DNA from: Rhizobium johnstonii 3841
GTDB taxonomy: Bacteria > Pseudomonadota > Alphaproteobacteria > Rhizobiales > Rhizobiaceae
Reading direction: 5' to 3'
Assembly (NCBI RefSeq): GCF_000009265.1
Contig: NC_008380.1
Coordinates: forward strand, 129,501 to 193,500
Length of the DNA stretch: 64,000 nucleotides
The notes below the pieces were generated by a model. It had not been told where the DNA came from and did no database searches. It worked only from the letters and a program-made list of their open reading frames with translations. The first letter of the stretch is position 1; each line of letters opens with the position of its first letter. Shown in pieces: positions 29,069-38,449 of the stretch. The translations under genes were made by a program, and so were the position numbers.

Positions 29069-29674
29069 TTATTCTTCGTCGTCCGCTTCGTTCTGGTTGG
29101 CGGCCTGGGCTTTCGCCAGCTTGTCGGCGCGCAACGCGTCGCGGATCAGGTCGTCGGTCAGAATGAGCTTCGCATCGCTAAGCGCCGTGAAGGGAATGGT
29201 GACCTTCTGCTCTTCCCCATAGGCGATCTGGTCACGCTCGAGCGTGAAACCATCTGTGCCTGCTTCGACGATCTTGCCGCGGAAGCGCTTGCGATTGTCG
29301 ATCAGGATCGACGTCTCGCATTTCACAAGGTGGCCCTGCCAGCGGACGAAATCGGATTTCCGCACCATCGGACGGTCGATGCCGGGCGAAGACACTTCCA
29401 GATGATACTCTTTATCGACCGGATCTTCCACATCGAGGACGGGAGAAATCGCCATCGAGACTTCTTCGCAATCCTGAACCGTCATTGTGCCGTCGTTGCG
29501 TTCGGCCATGACCTGCATCGTCGCACCGTTCTGGTTCATCATGCGGACGCGGATAAGCCGGAAGCCCAGGTCGACGAGAACGGGTTCGATGATATCGGCA
29601 AGACGCTGGTCGAGCCCGGTTTCGGTAATCAGCCGCGGCTCACGTTCATTGTCTGCGTTTGTCAGATCCGACAA
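29069..29674 (-). CDS. rimP: Ribosome maturation factor RimP
   Basis: Assists 30S assembly. The 201-aa protein has [42 protein letters not shown] and [12 protein letters not shown], all typical of RimP. I chose the TTG at 29674 because AGGAG lies 8 nt upstream on the minus strand and the protein then begins [10 protein letters not shown]; frames that extend further to an ATG at 29758 have no such signal. It is the first gene of the rimP-nusA-ylxR-infB block, so the operon promoter should lie at about 29680-29800. Confidence 0.93.
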   Translation of the reverse strand: MSDLTNADNEREPRLITETGLDQRLADIIEPVLVDLGFRLIRVRMMNQNGATMQVMAERNDGTMTVQDCEEVSMAISPVLDVEDPVDKEYHLEVSSPGIDRPMVRKSDFVRWQGHLVKCETSILIDNRKRFRGKIVEAGTDGFTLERDQIAYGEEQKVTIPFTALSDAKLILTDDLIRDALRADKLAKAQAANQNEADDEE

Positions 29675-29920
29675 GCGGTGCGCTCCTCGCAATTTCATGC
29701 TTTTTCGGCGATCGCGGTAATAAAAAAGAGCGGGTCCTTGCGGCCCACTCTTCATCAAGCGATCAAGAATTTGAGAGGCATATAGTCGGGTTTTTCCGAA
29801 ATTGCAAGGTCTGCGACCGATTCGGCCAATTCGCTTCCGGCGACGTGATGAGGCCTATGGCCAGCGCCGGTCTTGCGCATATATTGCCGTTGGCGCGCAA
29901 TAACAAAAGCGGGAGAAATC

Positions 29921-31552
29921 GTGGCCTACACTTCGTCGACATTGGCGCCTTTGCGGCACGATACCTACCGCACCATCTGGTTCGCGAGCCTTTCTTCGAA
30001 TTTCGGCGGCCTGATCCAGGCGGTCGGCGCCGCCTGGATGATGACGACGATCACCGCCTCGGAGGACATGGTGGCGCTGGTGCAGACCTCGACGGCGCTG
30101 CCGATCATGCTGTTTTCGCTGATATCGGGTGCGCTGGCCGACAATTATGACCGCCGCCGGGTCATGCTGACGGCGCAGTGCATGATGCTCACCGTCTCGG
30201 CGCTGCTGACGGCCTCAGCCCTGCTCGGCTGGATCACGCCCTGGCTGCTGCTCTTCTTCACCTTCCTGATCGGCTGCGGCACCGCGCTCAACAATCCCTC
30301 CTGGCAGGCTTCGGTCGGCGATATGGTGCCGCGTGCCGATCTGCCGGCCGCGGTCACGCTGAACAGCATGGGTTTCAACATCACCCGCAGCGTCGGCCCG
30401 GCGATCGGCGGCGTCATCGTCGCGGCTGCCGGCGCGGCCGCGGCCTTCGCGGTGAATACGCTGAGTTACCTCGCCTTGATCTATGCCCTGCTGCGCTGGC
30501 GGCCAGCCGCCCCCGTCTCGACCCTGCCGCGAGAGGCGCTCGGCAGCGCCATCTTTGCCGGCCTGCGTTATGTCTCGATGTCGCCCAATCTCGAAAAGGT
30601 CCTTGTCAGGGGACTGCTCTTCGGCATTGGCGCCAGCTCGATCCTGGCGCTGCTGCCGGTAGTCGCCCTCGATCTCGTTGCCGGCGGGCCGCTGACCTAT
30701 GGTTTCATGCTCGGCGCCTTCGGCATCGGCGCGATCGGCGGCGCGGTGCTGAATGCCAGGCTTCGCCAGGTGCTTTCCAGCGAGATGATCGTCCGCCTCT
30801 CCTTTGCCGGCTTTGCACTGAGTGCTGTCATCGCAGCCTTGAGCCCGAGCGCCGTCCTCACCTCTGCCGGGCTGCTCGTTTCCGGCGCCTGCTGGGTCTC
30901 CGCACTTTCGCTGTTCAACACCATCGTCCAGCTTTCGACGCCGCGCTGGGTGGTCGGCCGGGCGCTGTCGCTTTATCAGACCGTCACCTTCGGCGGCATT
31001 GCCGGCGGCAGCTGGCTGTGGGGCATCGCCGCCGATCGCTACGGCGTCGCCGATGCGCTGCTGATGTCATCAGTCGTCATGCTGCTCGGCATCGCGATCG
31101 GCCTGCGTTTTTCCATGCCGGCCTTCGCCTCGCTCAACCTCGATCCGCTGAACCGCTTCATCGAACCGGCCCTCAGTCTCGACATCACGCCGCGCAGCGG
31201 CCCGATCGTCATCCAGGTCGATTACGAGATCGCCGATGAGGACCTTGCCGAGTTCATGGAACTGATGGGCGAACGCCGCCGGATCCGCATCCGCGACGGC
31301 GCCCGCAACTGGGCGCTGATGCGTGATCTCGAAAATCCCAGCCTTTGGACGGAAACCTACCATACGCCGACCTGGGTCGAATACATAAGACACAACCAGC
31401 GGCGCACGCAGGCCGATGCCGAAAATACCGACAGGCTTCGTGCGCTTCACCGCGGCGAAGGTCCGCTGCATGTCCACCGCATGATCGAACGCCAGGCCAT
31501 TCCGCCTGATAACGACGTCTTCCACAAGGCGCCGATCGATCTGCATCATTGA
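29921..31552 (+). CDS. MFS transporter with C-terminal soluble domain (MFS_3 / EntS-like)
   Basis: A probable proton-driven exporter, 543 aa. About residues 20-405 form twelve hydrophobic segments with the MFS loop motif GALADNYDRRRVML (the second Asp-Arg pair is a motif-A variant). About residues 420-543 form a hydrophilic domain with IVIQVDYEIADEDLAEFMELMGE and WTETYHTPTWVEYIRH, seen in a subgroup of this family and similar in plan to an antibiotic-biosynthesis-monooxygenase-type ferredoxin fold. The start is GTG at 29921 with GGAG 6 nt upstream. Its stop overlaps the GNAT start (ATGA). The substrate is unknown; siderophores or drugs are typical. Confidence 0.88.
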   Translation: MAYTSSTLAPLRHDTYRTIWFASLSSNFGGLIQAVGAAWMMTTITASEDMVALVQTSTALPIMLFSLISGALADNYDRRRVMLTAQCMMLTVSALLTASALLGWITPWLLLFFTFLIGCGTALNNPSWQASVGDMVPRADLPAAVTLNSMGFNITRSVGPAIGGVIVAAAGAAAAFAVNTLSYLALIYALLRWRPAAPVSTLPREALGSAIFAGLRYVSMSPNLEKVLVRGLLFGIGASSILALLPVVALDLVAGGPLTYGFMLGAFGIGAIGGAVLNARLRQVLSSEMIVRLSFAGFALSAVIAALSPSAVLTSAGLLVSGACWVSALSLFNTIVQLSTPRWVVGRALSLYQTVTFGGIAGGSWLWGIAADRYGVADALLMSSVVMLLGIAIGLRFSMPAFASLNLDPLNRFIEPALSLDITPRSGPIVIQVDYEIADEDLAEFMELMGERRRIRIRDGARNWALMRDLENPSLWTETYHTPTWVEYIRHNQRRTQADAENTDRLRALHRGEGPLHVHRMIERQAIPPDNDVFHKAPIDLHH

Positions 31553-32031
31553 GACCAGCTATGCAGAGATCAGGCATATATAGATTCAGGCTCGCCCGCC
31601 AATCCGATCTTGCCGCCATCGTCCGGCTTCTGGCCGATGACAATCTTGGCGGCACCAGGGAGATCGTTTCGGATCCCGTCGACGCGCGTTATCTCTCGGC
31701 CTTCGCGGCGATCGAGGCGGACGCCAATCAGCTTCTGGCCGTCGCCAACGACGCGACCGATCGGGTCGTCGGCTGCCTGCAGCTGAGTTTTGTTCCCGGT
31801 CTTTCGAGGACGGGCATGTGGCGCGGCCAGATCGAAAGCGTGCGTGTCGCAAGCGATCTTCGCGGCTCGGGCCTCGGCTCGCACTTCATCGAATGGGCGA
31901 TCGCCCAATGCGCCGAGCGCGGCTGCGGATTGGTGCAGCTGACACCGGACAAGACGCGGGGGGACGCGATCCGCTTCTACGAGAGGCTCGGTTTCGTCGC
32001 CAGCCATGAAGGTTTGAAACGCAATCTCTGA
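31549..32031 (+). CDS. GNAT family N-acetyltransferase
   Basis: A 160-aa acetyl-CoA-dependent acyltransferase. The fold is visible from FRLARQSDLAAIVRLL, through QIESVRVASDLRGSGLGSHFIEWA, where the acetyl-CoA pyrophosphate loop is RGSGLG, to RFYERLGFVASHEG. The ATG at 31549 overlaps the stop of the MFS gene by 4 bp, so the two are translationally coupled. Acetylation of a compound that the exporter also handles would make sense but is inference. The acceptor is unknown. Confidence 0.88.
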   Translation: MRPAMQRSGIYRFRLARQSDLAAIVRLLADDNLGGTREIVSDPVDARYLSAFAAIEADANQLLAVANDATDRVVGCLQLSFVPGLSRTGMWRGQIESVRVASDLRGSGLGSHFIEWAIAQCAERGCGLVQLTPDKTRGDAIRFYERLGFVASHEGLKRNL

Positions 32032-32037
32032 AGCCGC

Positions 32038-33297
32038 CTACTTCAACTTGCCCTTCATCGTCGCCTCCGGAAAGCATGTCGGCTTCATGCCGTTCTTGGC
32101 CTGCCACTGGCCGATCGAACGCCGCGTCTTGTAGCCCGGCAGACCGTCGGAACCGCCGACATCATAGCCCTGCCGTTCCAGCGCCTTCTGCATGGCGGCG
32201 ACATCCGAGCGCAGCATCTTGCCAACATCGCCCCATTTGCCCTGGAAGGCGCCGCCATTATAGGCGATCCGGTCGGCAAGATTGCCGATATAGAGCGCGT
32301 AGAGGTCGGAATTATTGTATTCCTTGATGATGTAGAAATTCGGCGTGACGATGAATTCCGGTCCGTCGCGGCCGGCCGGCACCAGCATCATGCCCTCAGC
32401 CTTCATTTCGCCAGAGGGAAAGCCCTTGCCGGAGATGCGGTCGATGCCGAGCGAGGTCCAGTGCGAGAGCGGCTTTGCCAGATCGGGTCCCTCCTGCGCG
32501 CAGGAGACCGCCTCCGGTATCGACACCTCGAAGCCCCAGTCGCGGTTGCGCTGCCAGCCTTTCTTGACCAGGTAATTGGCGATCGAGGCGAGCGTATCGG
32601 GCACCGAGGTCCAGATATTGCGGTGACCGTCGCCATCGAAATCCACGGCATATTTTAGATAGCTGGTCGGCATGAATTGCGGCTGGCCGAGTGCGCCCGC
32701 CCACGAACCCTTGAAGTTGGCAGGTGTGACGTCGCCGCCGTCGAGAATATGAAGTGCGGCCACCAGCTCGGTGCGGAACATCTCCTTGCGCGTCGACATG
32801 AAGGCCTTGGTCGCCAGCACCTCGATCGCCGAATTGGGGATCTTCGCGGCGCCGAAGCCCGTCTCCCGGCCCCAGATGGCAAGCACGATCGAGCCCGGCA
32901 CGCCATAGGTCTTTTCAATCCGCTTCAGCGTCGAGCCATATTGGGCGGCAAAGCCGCGTCCCGTTGCGGCAAGCTTCTTCAGCTGGTCCTCGTTGAAATA
33001 GGGAGCGGGCGAAGAAAATTCGGCCTGCGTCTGCTTCTGCTCCTTCGGCGGCGGGAAACCGGGCGGAGCGAGATCGGGCAGGTTCCAGTTCAGCGTGATG
33101 CCGGAGAAAGCCGCTTGAAAGACCTTCTCCGAAATGCCGTTCGCCTTCGCCTCCGGCCAGAGGTCGGCCTGCACCCATTTTTCGAACTGCACCTCGACAT
33201 CGGCTTTCGAAGGGGCCGCGTAACAGGAGAGGGGCAGGAGAGCTGCCGCTAAAGCGAGTGCGAATATCCGCAGCCGCCGTGGACCATCTTTCAGCAT
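32038..33297 (-). CDS. Lytic murein transglycosylase, MltB family, with peptidoglycan-binding domain
   Basis: Cleaves the glycan strands of peptidoglycan in the periplasm, leaving 1,6-anhydro ends. The 419-aa protein has a signal peptide (IFALALAAALLPLS), the SLT_2 domain with catalytic Glu145 in IWGRETGFG and the GALGQPQFMPTSYL motif, and a C-terminal PG_binding_1 domain (MQKALERQGYDVGGSDGLPG; TRRSIGQWQ). A cysteine near residue 25 is not in a canonical lipobox, so a soluble form is likely. I chose the ATG at 33297, with GAGAGGG upstream. It starts 12 bp from the recR stop codon, so co-transcription is probable. Confidence 0.92.
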   Translation of the reverse strand: MLKDGPRRLRIFALALAAALLPLSCYAAPSKADVEVQFEKWVQADLWPEAKANGISEKVFQAAFSGITLNWNLPDLAPPGFPPPKEQKQTQAEFSSPAPYFNEDQLKKLAATGRGFAAQYGSTLKRIEKTYGVPGSIVLAIWGRETGFGAAKIPNSAIEVLATKAFMSTRKEMFRTELVAALHILDGGDVTPANFKGSWAGALGQPQFMPTSYLKYAVDFDGDGHRNIWTSVPDTLASIANYLVKKGWQRNRDWGFEVSIPEAVSCAQEGPDLAKPLSHWTSLGIDRISGKGFPSGEMKAEGMMLVPAGRDGPEFIVTPNFYIIKEYNNSDLYALYIGNLADRIAYNGGAFQGKWGDVGKMLRSDVAAMQKALERQGYDVGGSDGLPGYKTRRSIGQWQAKNGMKPTCFPEATMKGKLK

Positions 33298-33308
33298 ATG
33301 CAACCCTC

Positions 33309-33914
33309 TCATATCACCGTCCGCGCTCGAAGTGCCGCCGCAAGCGTGCCCTCGTCGAGATAGTCGAGCTCGCCGCCGACGGGCACGCCATGCGCCAGCC
33401 GCGTGATCTTCACGTCGAGCCCCTGCAGCTGGTCGGTGATGTAATGCGCCGTCGTCTGTCCCTCGACGGTGGCGTTGACCGCGATGATCAGTTCCCGGAT
33501 GCCGCCTTCGCCGACCCGGTCGATCAGGCCGCGAATATTGAGATCGTCTGGACCGACCCCGTCGAGCGGCGACAGCGTGCCGCCGAGCACGTGATAGGCG
33601 GCGTTCATCGCGCCTGCCCGCTCCAGCGCCCAGAGATCCGATACGTCCTCGACGACGATGATGACGGATTGATCGCGTTGGACGTCGGTGCAGACAATAC
33701 AGGGATCGACCGTATCGACATTGCCGCAGCGCGAGCAGATCTTCACCTTGTCATAGGCCTCGCCCATTGCATGCGACAGCGGGCCGAGCAACTGGTCCTT
33801 CTTCTTGATCAGATGCAGTGCCGCCCGGCGCGCCGAACGCGGCCCGAGGCCCGGCACCTTCGCCAGAAGCTGGATGAGTTTTTCGATTTCGGGGCCGGTG
33901 ACTCGTTTTGCCAT
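33309..33914 (-). CDS. recR: Recombination protein RecR
   Basis: Works with RecF and RecO to load RecA on gapped DNA. The 201-aa protein has the helix-hairpin-helix ([21 protein letters not shown]), the four-cysteine zinc finger ([17 protein letters not shown]) and the Toprim domain ([26 protein letters not shown]). It lies near ybaB and dnaX, its usual partners; here the divergent MOSC gene is inserted between them. Confidence 0.96.
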   Translation of the reverse strand: MAKRVTGPEIEKLIQLLAKVPGLGPRSARRAALHLIKKKDQLLGPLSHAMGEAYDKVKICSRCGNVDTVDPCIVCTDVQRDQSVIIVVEDVSDLWALERAGAMNAAYHVLGGTLSPLDGVGPDDLNIRGLIDRVGEGGIRELIIAVNATVEGQTTAHYITDQLQGLDVKITRLAHGVPVGGELDYLDEGTLAAALRARTVI

Positions 33915-33971
33915 GCGCCGTTCTTAACTGATATGGAACGAAAACGGAATCGCGGAAGGATCGGCCATCCC

Positions 33972-34601
33972 ATGAAAATCCTGGCCTTGTGCACCGGCAA
34001 TCCGGAAAGTCTGCCGGGCAAGAGCTACAAGACCGGCATCTTCAAACACGCCGTCACCGGCGCGGTGATGATCGACGCCGAAGGTCTGGTCGGCGATGCG
34101 ATCTGCAACCGCAAACACCATGGCGGCGTCGACCAGGCGGTCTATGTCGAGGGATCGCTGACGCTCGACTGGTGGAGCAGGGAGCTCGGCCGGCCTTATG
34201 AACCCGGCACGTTCGGCGAAAACATGGTGATATCGGATCTCGACAATCGCGACGTCGCCGTCGGCGACCGTTTCCTCACCGGCGATCTCGTCCTCGAAGT
34301 CACATCATGCCGCATGCCCTGCGCCACCTTCGCCGCGAGGATGGCCGATCCGAAATTCGTCAAGCGTTACACCGCCGCCGCCCGTCCCGGCATCTATTGC
34401 CGCGTCATCCGGGGCGGCGTGGTCGAGCCCGGGATGCCGATGGAATACACGTCTTTTTCGGGAGACAAGATTACGATGCCCGAGCTAATGGAGGCCTTCG
34501 GCCGAAGGCTTCCGGGCGCAGATCGGACGCGATATCTCGCGGCCCCAATTCACTACAAGCTTCGGGCCATGCTGGAATCCCAAGCCGACGAAGCGCGTTA
34601 G
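33972..34601 (+). CDS. MOSC domain protein (YiiM-like)
   Basis: A 209-aa MOSC-domain protein. Its family handles sulphur or molybdenum-cofactor chemistry, and the YiiM group reduces N-hydroxylated compounds. Visible are GLVGDAICNRKHHGGVDQAVYV, EPGTFGENMVI, and the conserved cysteine at the domain end in TSCRMPCATFAARM. I chose the ATG at 33972 (MKILALCTG), with GGAAGGA about 12 nt upstream; a further ATG at 33933 is possible. It is inserted on the opposite strand between recR and ybaB-dnaX. The TAG stop is within a half-copy of the family A repeat. Confidence 0.87.
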   Translation: MKILALCTGNPESLPGKSYKTGIFKHAVTGAVMIDAEGLVGDAICNRKHHGGVDQAVYVEGSLTLDWWSRELGRPYEPGTFGENMVISDLDNRDVAVGDRFLTGDLVLEVTSCRMPCATFAARMADPKFVKRYTAAARPGIYCRVIRGGVVEPGMPMEYTSFSGDKITMPELMEAFGRRLPGADRTRYLAAPIHYKLRAMLESQADEAR

Positions 34602-34620
34602 AGCGGTTCAGCTTTTCATC
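34598..34620. repeat. Half copy of the family A repeat
   Basis: TTAGAGCGGTTCAGCTTTTCA matches one arm of the second palindrome of the family A elements at 428 and 5460. It supplies the stop codon of the MOSC gene. Confidence 0.55.
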
Positions 34621-34623
34621 GCC

Positions 34624-34947
34624 TCAGAATGGCAGCTTGAAGCCCGGTGGGATCGGCAGGCCGGCGGTCAGCGCCTTGGTCTTTTCGGCGGCCAGCGCCT
34701 CGGCCTTGTCCTTGGCGTCCTTATGGGCGGCGACGATCAGGTCCTCGAGGATCTCGACATCGTCTTCCTTGAACAGCGACGGATCGATCTTCAGGCTCTT
34801 CAGGTCGCCCTTGCCCGAGATGAGGACGGTGACGAGGCCACCGCCCGCCTTGCCTTCGGCCGTGAGCTCGGCGATCTCCGCCTGCATCTGCTCCATCTTG
34901 GCCTGCATTTCCTTGACTTTGCCCATCATGCCCATGATGTCCCGCAT
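34624..34947 (-). CDS. YbaB/EbfC family nucleoid-associated protein
   Basis: A small dimeric DNA-binding protein, 107 aa. The family block [19 protein letters not shown] is at residues 8-26, followed by the strands [18 protein letters not shown] and the helix [21 protein letters not shown]. It starts 22 bp after the dnaX stop codon on the same strand, a conserved dnaX-ybaB pairing, so it is probably co-transcribed. Confidence 0.93.
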   Translation of the reverse strand: MRDIMGMMGKVKEMQAKMEQMQAEIAELTAEGKAGGGLVTVLISGKGDLKSLKIDPSLFKEDDVEILEDLIVAAHKDAKDKAEALAAEKTKALTAGLPIPPGFKLPF

Positions 34948-34969
34948 CGTCTCGCTCCTTCTTGAAACC

Positions 34970-36847
34970 TCAGAATTCTATGTCGTCGCCCGGCAGGATG
35001 TCACCTTCCTCGGATTCGGCGGCGGCCGGCGGCGTCGCCTCGCCTTCCTCCTCCGGTTCGGGCGCCCGTACGCGCACGTCGATGATCTTGGCACCGGGAA
35101 AATGTGCAAGGATTGCCGCCACGTCAGGGTCCTGGCGCGCGTCGATCACATGCTGTTCCCGCGTCCTGGCCTCCGCTTCGACCAGCGTCGGCTGGCCCTC
35201 GTCGCGACTGAGGCTGACGATCCAATGGATGCCGGTCCATTCCTTCAGCTTGACGGCGAGCTCGTTGAGCAGTGTGGTCGGCGCACCGGGAGCCAGGCTG
35301 ACGTCGAGCCGGCCGGCTTCGATCCGAACCGGGCGCAGGAAGGTGCGCACCATCGCCTTCAGCTTCGGATCGCGTTTCTCGGTGGCGAGGTTGACGATAT
35401 CATTGACCGAATTGACCGGGACGAGCGGCTTCGGTGCTTCCGCCGGTTTCGGCTCGATCCGCCCGACAGCCATCGTCTCCGACTGGCTGCTCGGCACGGC
35501 CCGCAGCATCGCCACCGGCGCGGAAGAGGGTGGCTGGCTCGGCGCGGTTTCCGCTGCACGCGCCGCGACACTGCTCTGATAGGGAACCCGTGTACCGCTG
35601 CCGCCGCCATTGCCGGACGGCGAGGAGGAGGGCCGCGGACCGGTATTGTCACCGGAAAATTCGGCAAGCCGCCGCGCCGCGTCTTCGGGCGCCGGCAGAT
35701 GCGCGGCATGCGCAAGCCGGATCAGCACCATCTCGGCCGCCCCTGCCGTCCGCGACGAGCCTTCCGTTTCCGGAATGCCCTTGAGCAGCATCTGCCAGAT
35801 GCGCGACAGCGTCGTCACTGCAACACACTTCGCAAATTCCGCTGCCTTAGTGCGTTCGACCTCGCTGAGCGAAGGATCGTTTGCCGCATCCGGCACATAT
35901 TTTAACCGCGTCACCAGATGGGTGAAATCGGCAAGATCGGTCAGCACCACCACCGGATTGGCGCCGGCTTCGTATTGGTTCTGGAACTCGCCGAGGGCAG
36001 CGGCCACATCGCCTTTGACGATATGCTGGAAGAGATCGACGATCCGGGCGCGATCGGCAAGGCCGAGCATGCCGCGCACGGCTTCCGCCTGCACGACGCC
36101 TGCGCCATGAGCGATCGCCTGGTCGAGCAGCGACAGGCCGTCGCGTGCCGAGCCTTCGGCAGCACGCGCGATCATCGCCAGCGCGTCCGGTTCCGCCTCG
36201 ATGCCTTCCTTGGCCGCGATCGTGGTGAACAGTCCGACGAGATCGGAGGCGCTGATGCGGCGCAGGTCGAAGCGCTGGCAGCGTGACAGCACGGTGATCG
36301 GCACCTTGCGGATCTCGGTGGTGGCGAAGATGAATTTCACATGCTCGGGCGGCTCTTCCAGCGTCTTCAGCAGGCCGTTGAAGGCCTGCGTCGACAGCAT
36401 GTGCACTTCGTCGATGATATAGACCTTGTAGCGCGCCGAAACCGGCCGGTAGCGCACCTGCTCGATGATCTCACGGATATCGTCGATACCGGTATGGGAG
36501 GCGGCGTCCATCTCGATCACGTCGACATGCCGGCCTTCCATGATCGCCTGGCAGTGTTCGCCCGGCGCGCGAAGGTCGATCGTCGGCTTGTCGATTTCCG
36601 ATGTCTTGTAGTTCAGCGCCCGCGCCAGGATGCGCGCCGTCGTCGTCTTGCCGACGCCGCGCACGCCGGTCAGCATGTAGGCTTGCGCGATGCGGCCGGT
36701 CTCGAAGGCGTTGGTGAGGGTGCGGACCATCGGCTCCTGGCCGACCATCAGGTCCGTGAAATCCTTGGGGCGGTATTTGCGAGCCAGCACTCGGTATCCG
36801 GTGCCCGTCGAGGCGGCATCTTTTGATTGTCGCTCGGTGTCGCTCAT
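34970..36847 (-). CDS. dnaX: DNA polymerase III subunits gamma/tau
   Basis: The clamp-loader ATPase of the replisome. The 625-aa protein has the P-loop [13 protein letters not shown] at about residues 55-67, the Walker B and DExH-like IIDEVHMLS, and sensor 1 [12 protein letters not shown]. The four-cysteine zinc motif of E. coli DnaX is not visible; only single cysteines occur. A Pro/Ser-rich linker near residues 400-470 precedes the C-terminal polymerase-contact domain. I chose the ATG at 36847 (MSDTERQSK); longer frames run into the SRP RNA gene. No obvious slippery site for a programmed gamma frameshift was found. Confidence 0.95.
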   Translation of the reverse strand: MSDTERQSKDAASTGTGYRVLARKYRPKDFTDLMVGQEPMVRTLTNAFETGRIAQAYMLTGVRGVGKTTTARILARALNYKTSEIDKPTIDLRAPGEHCQAIMEGRHVDVIEMDAASHTGIDDIREIIEQVRYRPVSARYKVYIIDEVHMLSTQAFNGLLKTLEEPPEHVKFIFATTEIRKVPITVLSRCQRFDLRRISASDLVGLFTTIAAKEGIEAEPDALAMIARAAEGSARDGLSLLDQAIAHGAGVVQAEAVRGMLGLADRARIVDLFQHIVKGDVAAALGEFQNQYEAGANPVVVLTDLADFTHLVTRLKYVPDAANDPSLSEVERTKAAEFAKCVAVTTLSRIWQMLLKGIPETEGSSRTAGAAEMVLIRLAHAAHLPAPEDAARRLAEFSGDNTGPRPSSSPSGNGGGSGTRVPYQSSVAARAAETAPSQPPSSAPVAMLRAVPSSQSETMAVGRIEPKPAEAPKPLVPVNSVNDIVNLATEKRDPKLKAMVRTFLRPVRIEAGRLDVSLAPGAPTTLLNELAVKLKEWTGIHWIVSLSRDEGQPTLVEAEARTREQHVIDARQDPDVAAILAHFPGAKIIDVRVRAPEPEEEGEATPPAAAESEEGDILPGDDIEF

Positions 36848-36891
36848 CGCCCTGCTTGTCGCCCGGACTGTCGGGCACTTCGTGGAGAGAA

Positions 36892-36990
36892 GGTGGGAGG
36901 CTGGCACGATGACCCGTGCCGGGCTCGTTAGGGCTGCTTCCTTCCGGACCTGACCCGGTTGGCGAGTGGCTCGTCCACCACCAACCTCCC
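36892..36990 (-). ncRNA. ffs: Signal recognition particle RNA (small bacterial type)
   Basis: The minus strand carries the invariant SRP domain IV sequence GGTCAGGTCCGGAAGGAAGCAGCC (shared part TCAGGTCCGGAAGGAAGCAG) near 36930-36955. The ends pair as GGGAGG (5', at 36990) with CCTCCC (3', at 36895-36900), closing a single long hairpin of about 99 nt. It lies directly upstream of dnaX, the usual alphaproteobacterial position. Exact ends are estimated from the pairing. Confidence 0.95.
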
Positions 36991-37078
36991 GGATGCACAT
37001 ATCGGCAATATCGTCATCAAAAGCAAGCCAACATGCGAAAAAACTGCTAGTCGTAGGAAAAGACAGGAGGAATGCCCT

Positions 37079-37489
37079 TTGAAAGGTTTCGCGCTCGACC
37101 CCCGGCTGGAAAACGACAGCGTCAGCATCATGGTCACCGGCCTCTGCGATCTGAGATTGTCGAAGGACGCCCGCTGGCCCTGGCTTATTCTCGTGCCGCG
37201 CCGGGCTGATATAACCGAAATCTTCGAACTGACGCCGCTCGACCAGGTGCTGCTTGCCTTCGAGACGGAGCTGGTCGCCAAGGCGCTGAAGAAGATCACC
37301 GGCGCGACAAAAATCAATATCGGGGCTCTTGGCAATATCGTCCGCCAGCTTCATGTTCATGTCATTGCCCGCTTCGAAGGCGATGCCAATTGGCCGGGTC
37401 CCGTCTGGGGCTTCGGGCGCGCGGAGCCCTACGAGGACGGAAAGAGAGACGAATTTACAGCGAAGTTGCGGGAAGCCCTTTCATCATGA
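37079..37489 (+). CDS. HIT-domain protein with an incomplete histidine triad
   Basis: A 136-aa protein of the HIT superfamily of nucleotide hydrolases and transferases. The strand KINIGALGNIVRQLHVHVIARF contains the active-site segment, but the canonical His-x-His-x-His reads His-Val-His-Val-Ile here, so the third histidine is missing. Trp residues follow in NWPGPVWGFG. The start is TTG at 37079, chosen because AGGAGG (37065-37070) lies 8 nt upstream; the ATG just after that AGGAGG is in another frame. Its stop overlaps the nudC start (ATGA). Nucleotide binding is likely; catalytic activity is uncertain. Confidence 0.82.
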   Translation: MKGFALDPRLENDSVSIMVTGLCDLRLSKDARWPWLILVPRRADITEIFELTPLDQVLLAFETELVAKALKKITGATKINIGALGNIVRQLHVHVIARFEGDANWPGPVWGFGRAEPYEDGKRDEFTAKLREALSS

Positions 37490-38445
37490 GTCATTCGCTT
37501 TTCGATTCGGATGTGCCGCATCCGGAACCCAGCAATCTCACGGCCTTTGCCGCCAACGACCTCAACCGCGATTCCGAGCATCGCGACGAACAATCTGTCG
37601 AAAAGGCGCTGGCCAAGGAAGGCACTCATATCTTCGCCTTCACCAGGGATAAGCTGGTGCTGAAGCATGACGGCCAAGTGCTCGACCCGCTCTTTGCCCG
37701 CTACGAGCTGCAGGAATTGCAGCCGGATTGGGACGAGACCGTGCTTCTCGGTTACCGCAAGAGCGGCGAGCCGCGCCTTGCCGTTCCCGTCGGCATCGAC
37801 GTCGACGACCTCACCAGCCAGTACAAGCCTGCCGACGGCCGCACGCTGTTTCGCGAAATGCTGATCGACGAAGTGTTGCTCGGCGAATTCGCCCAGGCCG
37901 CGAGCCTCATCCGCTGGAATGGCGACAATCGCTTTTGTGGCCGCTGCGGCTCGGCGATGGAGATCCACATCGGCGGCTACAAACGTGTCTGCGCTGCCTG
38001 TGAACACGTGATCTTCCCGCGCACCGACCCCGTCGTCATCATGCTGACGGTCGACGAGCAGCGCGACCTCTGCCTGCTCGGCCGCAGTCCGCATTTCGCG
38101 CCCGGCATGTATTCCTGTCTTGCCGGCTTCCTCGAACCCGGCGAGACCATCGAAAACGCCGTGCGTCGCGAAACGCTGGAGGAATCGGGCATCCGCACCG
38201 GCCGCATCCGCTATCACGCCTCGCAGCCCTGGCCGATGCCGCATTCACTGATGATCGGCTGTTACGCCGAGGCGAAATCCACCGAAATCAGCCGCGATGA
38301 GACCGAGCTGGAAGATTGCCGCTGGTTCACCCGCGAGGAAACGATCGAGATGCTGGAACGCCCGAGCGCGACAGGCAGGGCCTCGCCGCCGAAAGGGGCG
38401 ATCGCCCACCGCCTGATGCGCGACTGGGTGGAGTGGAAGCGCTAG
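37486..38445 (+). CDS. nudC: NAD(+) diphosphatase (Nudix), RNA-decapping type
   Basis: Hydrolyses NADH or NAD to nucleoside monophosphates and removes NAD caps from RNA. The 319-aa protein has a C4 zinc ribbon (CGRCG, then VCAAC), the Nudix box GFLEPGETIENAVRRETLEE with the downstream ESGI, and the NudC signature SQPWPMPHS. The ATG at 37486 overlaps the stop of the HIT gene by 4 bp, and the YafY-type regulator starts 4 bp after its stop codon, so the three genes form one operon. Confidence 0.94.
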   Translation: MSHSLFDSDVPHPEPSNLTAFAANDLNRDSEHRDEQSVEKALAKEGTHIFAFTRDKLVLKHDGQVLDPLFARYELQELQPDWDETVLLGYRKSGEPRLAVPVGIDVDDLTSQYKPADGRTLFREMLIDEVLLGEFAQAASLIRWNGDNRFCGRCGSAMEIHIGGYKRVCAACEHVIFPRTDPVVIMLTVDEQRDLCLLGRSPHFAPGMYSCLAGFLEPGETIENAVRRETLEESGIRTGRIRYHASQPWPMPHSLMIGCYAEAKSTEISRDETELEDCRWFTREETIEMLERPSATGRASPPKGAIAHRLMRDWVEWKR

Positions 38446-38449
38446 CGCC

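Noticed and set aside
33258..33971. N-terminal extension of the MOSC protein over recR and the transglycosylase start
   Set aside because: The extra 238 residues are antisense to recR and unlike the MOSC family; the ATG at 33972 gives a normal length.
34970..36847. Programmed frameshift in dnaX producing gamma
   Set aside because: No A-rich slippery heptamer with a following hairpin was found.
36848..37360. N-terminal extension of DnaX through the SRP RNA gene
   Set aside because: The extension overlaps the ffs gene and has no similarity to DnaX; the ATG at 36847 fits the family.
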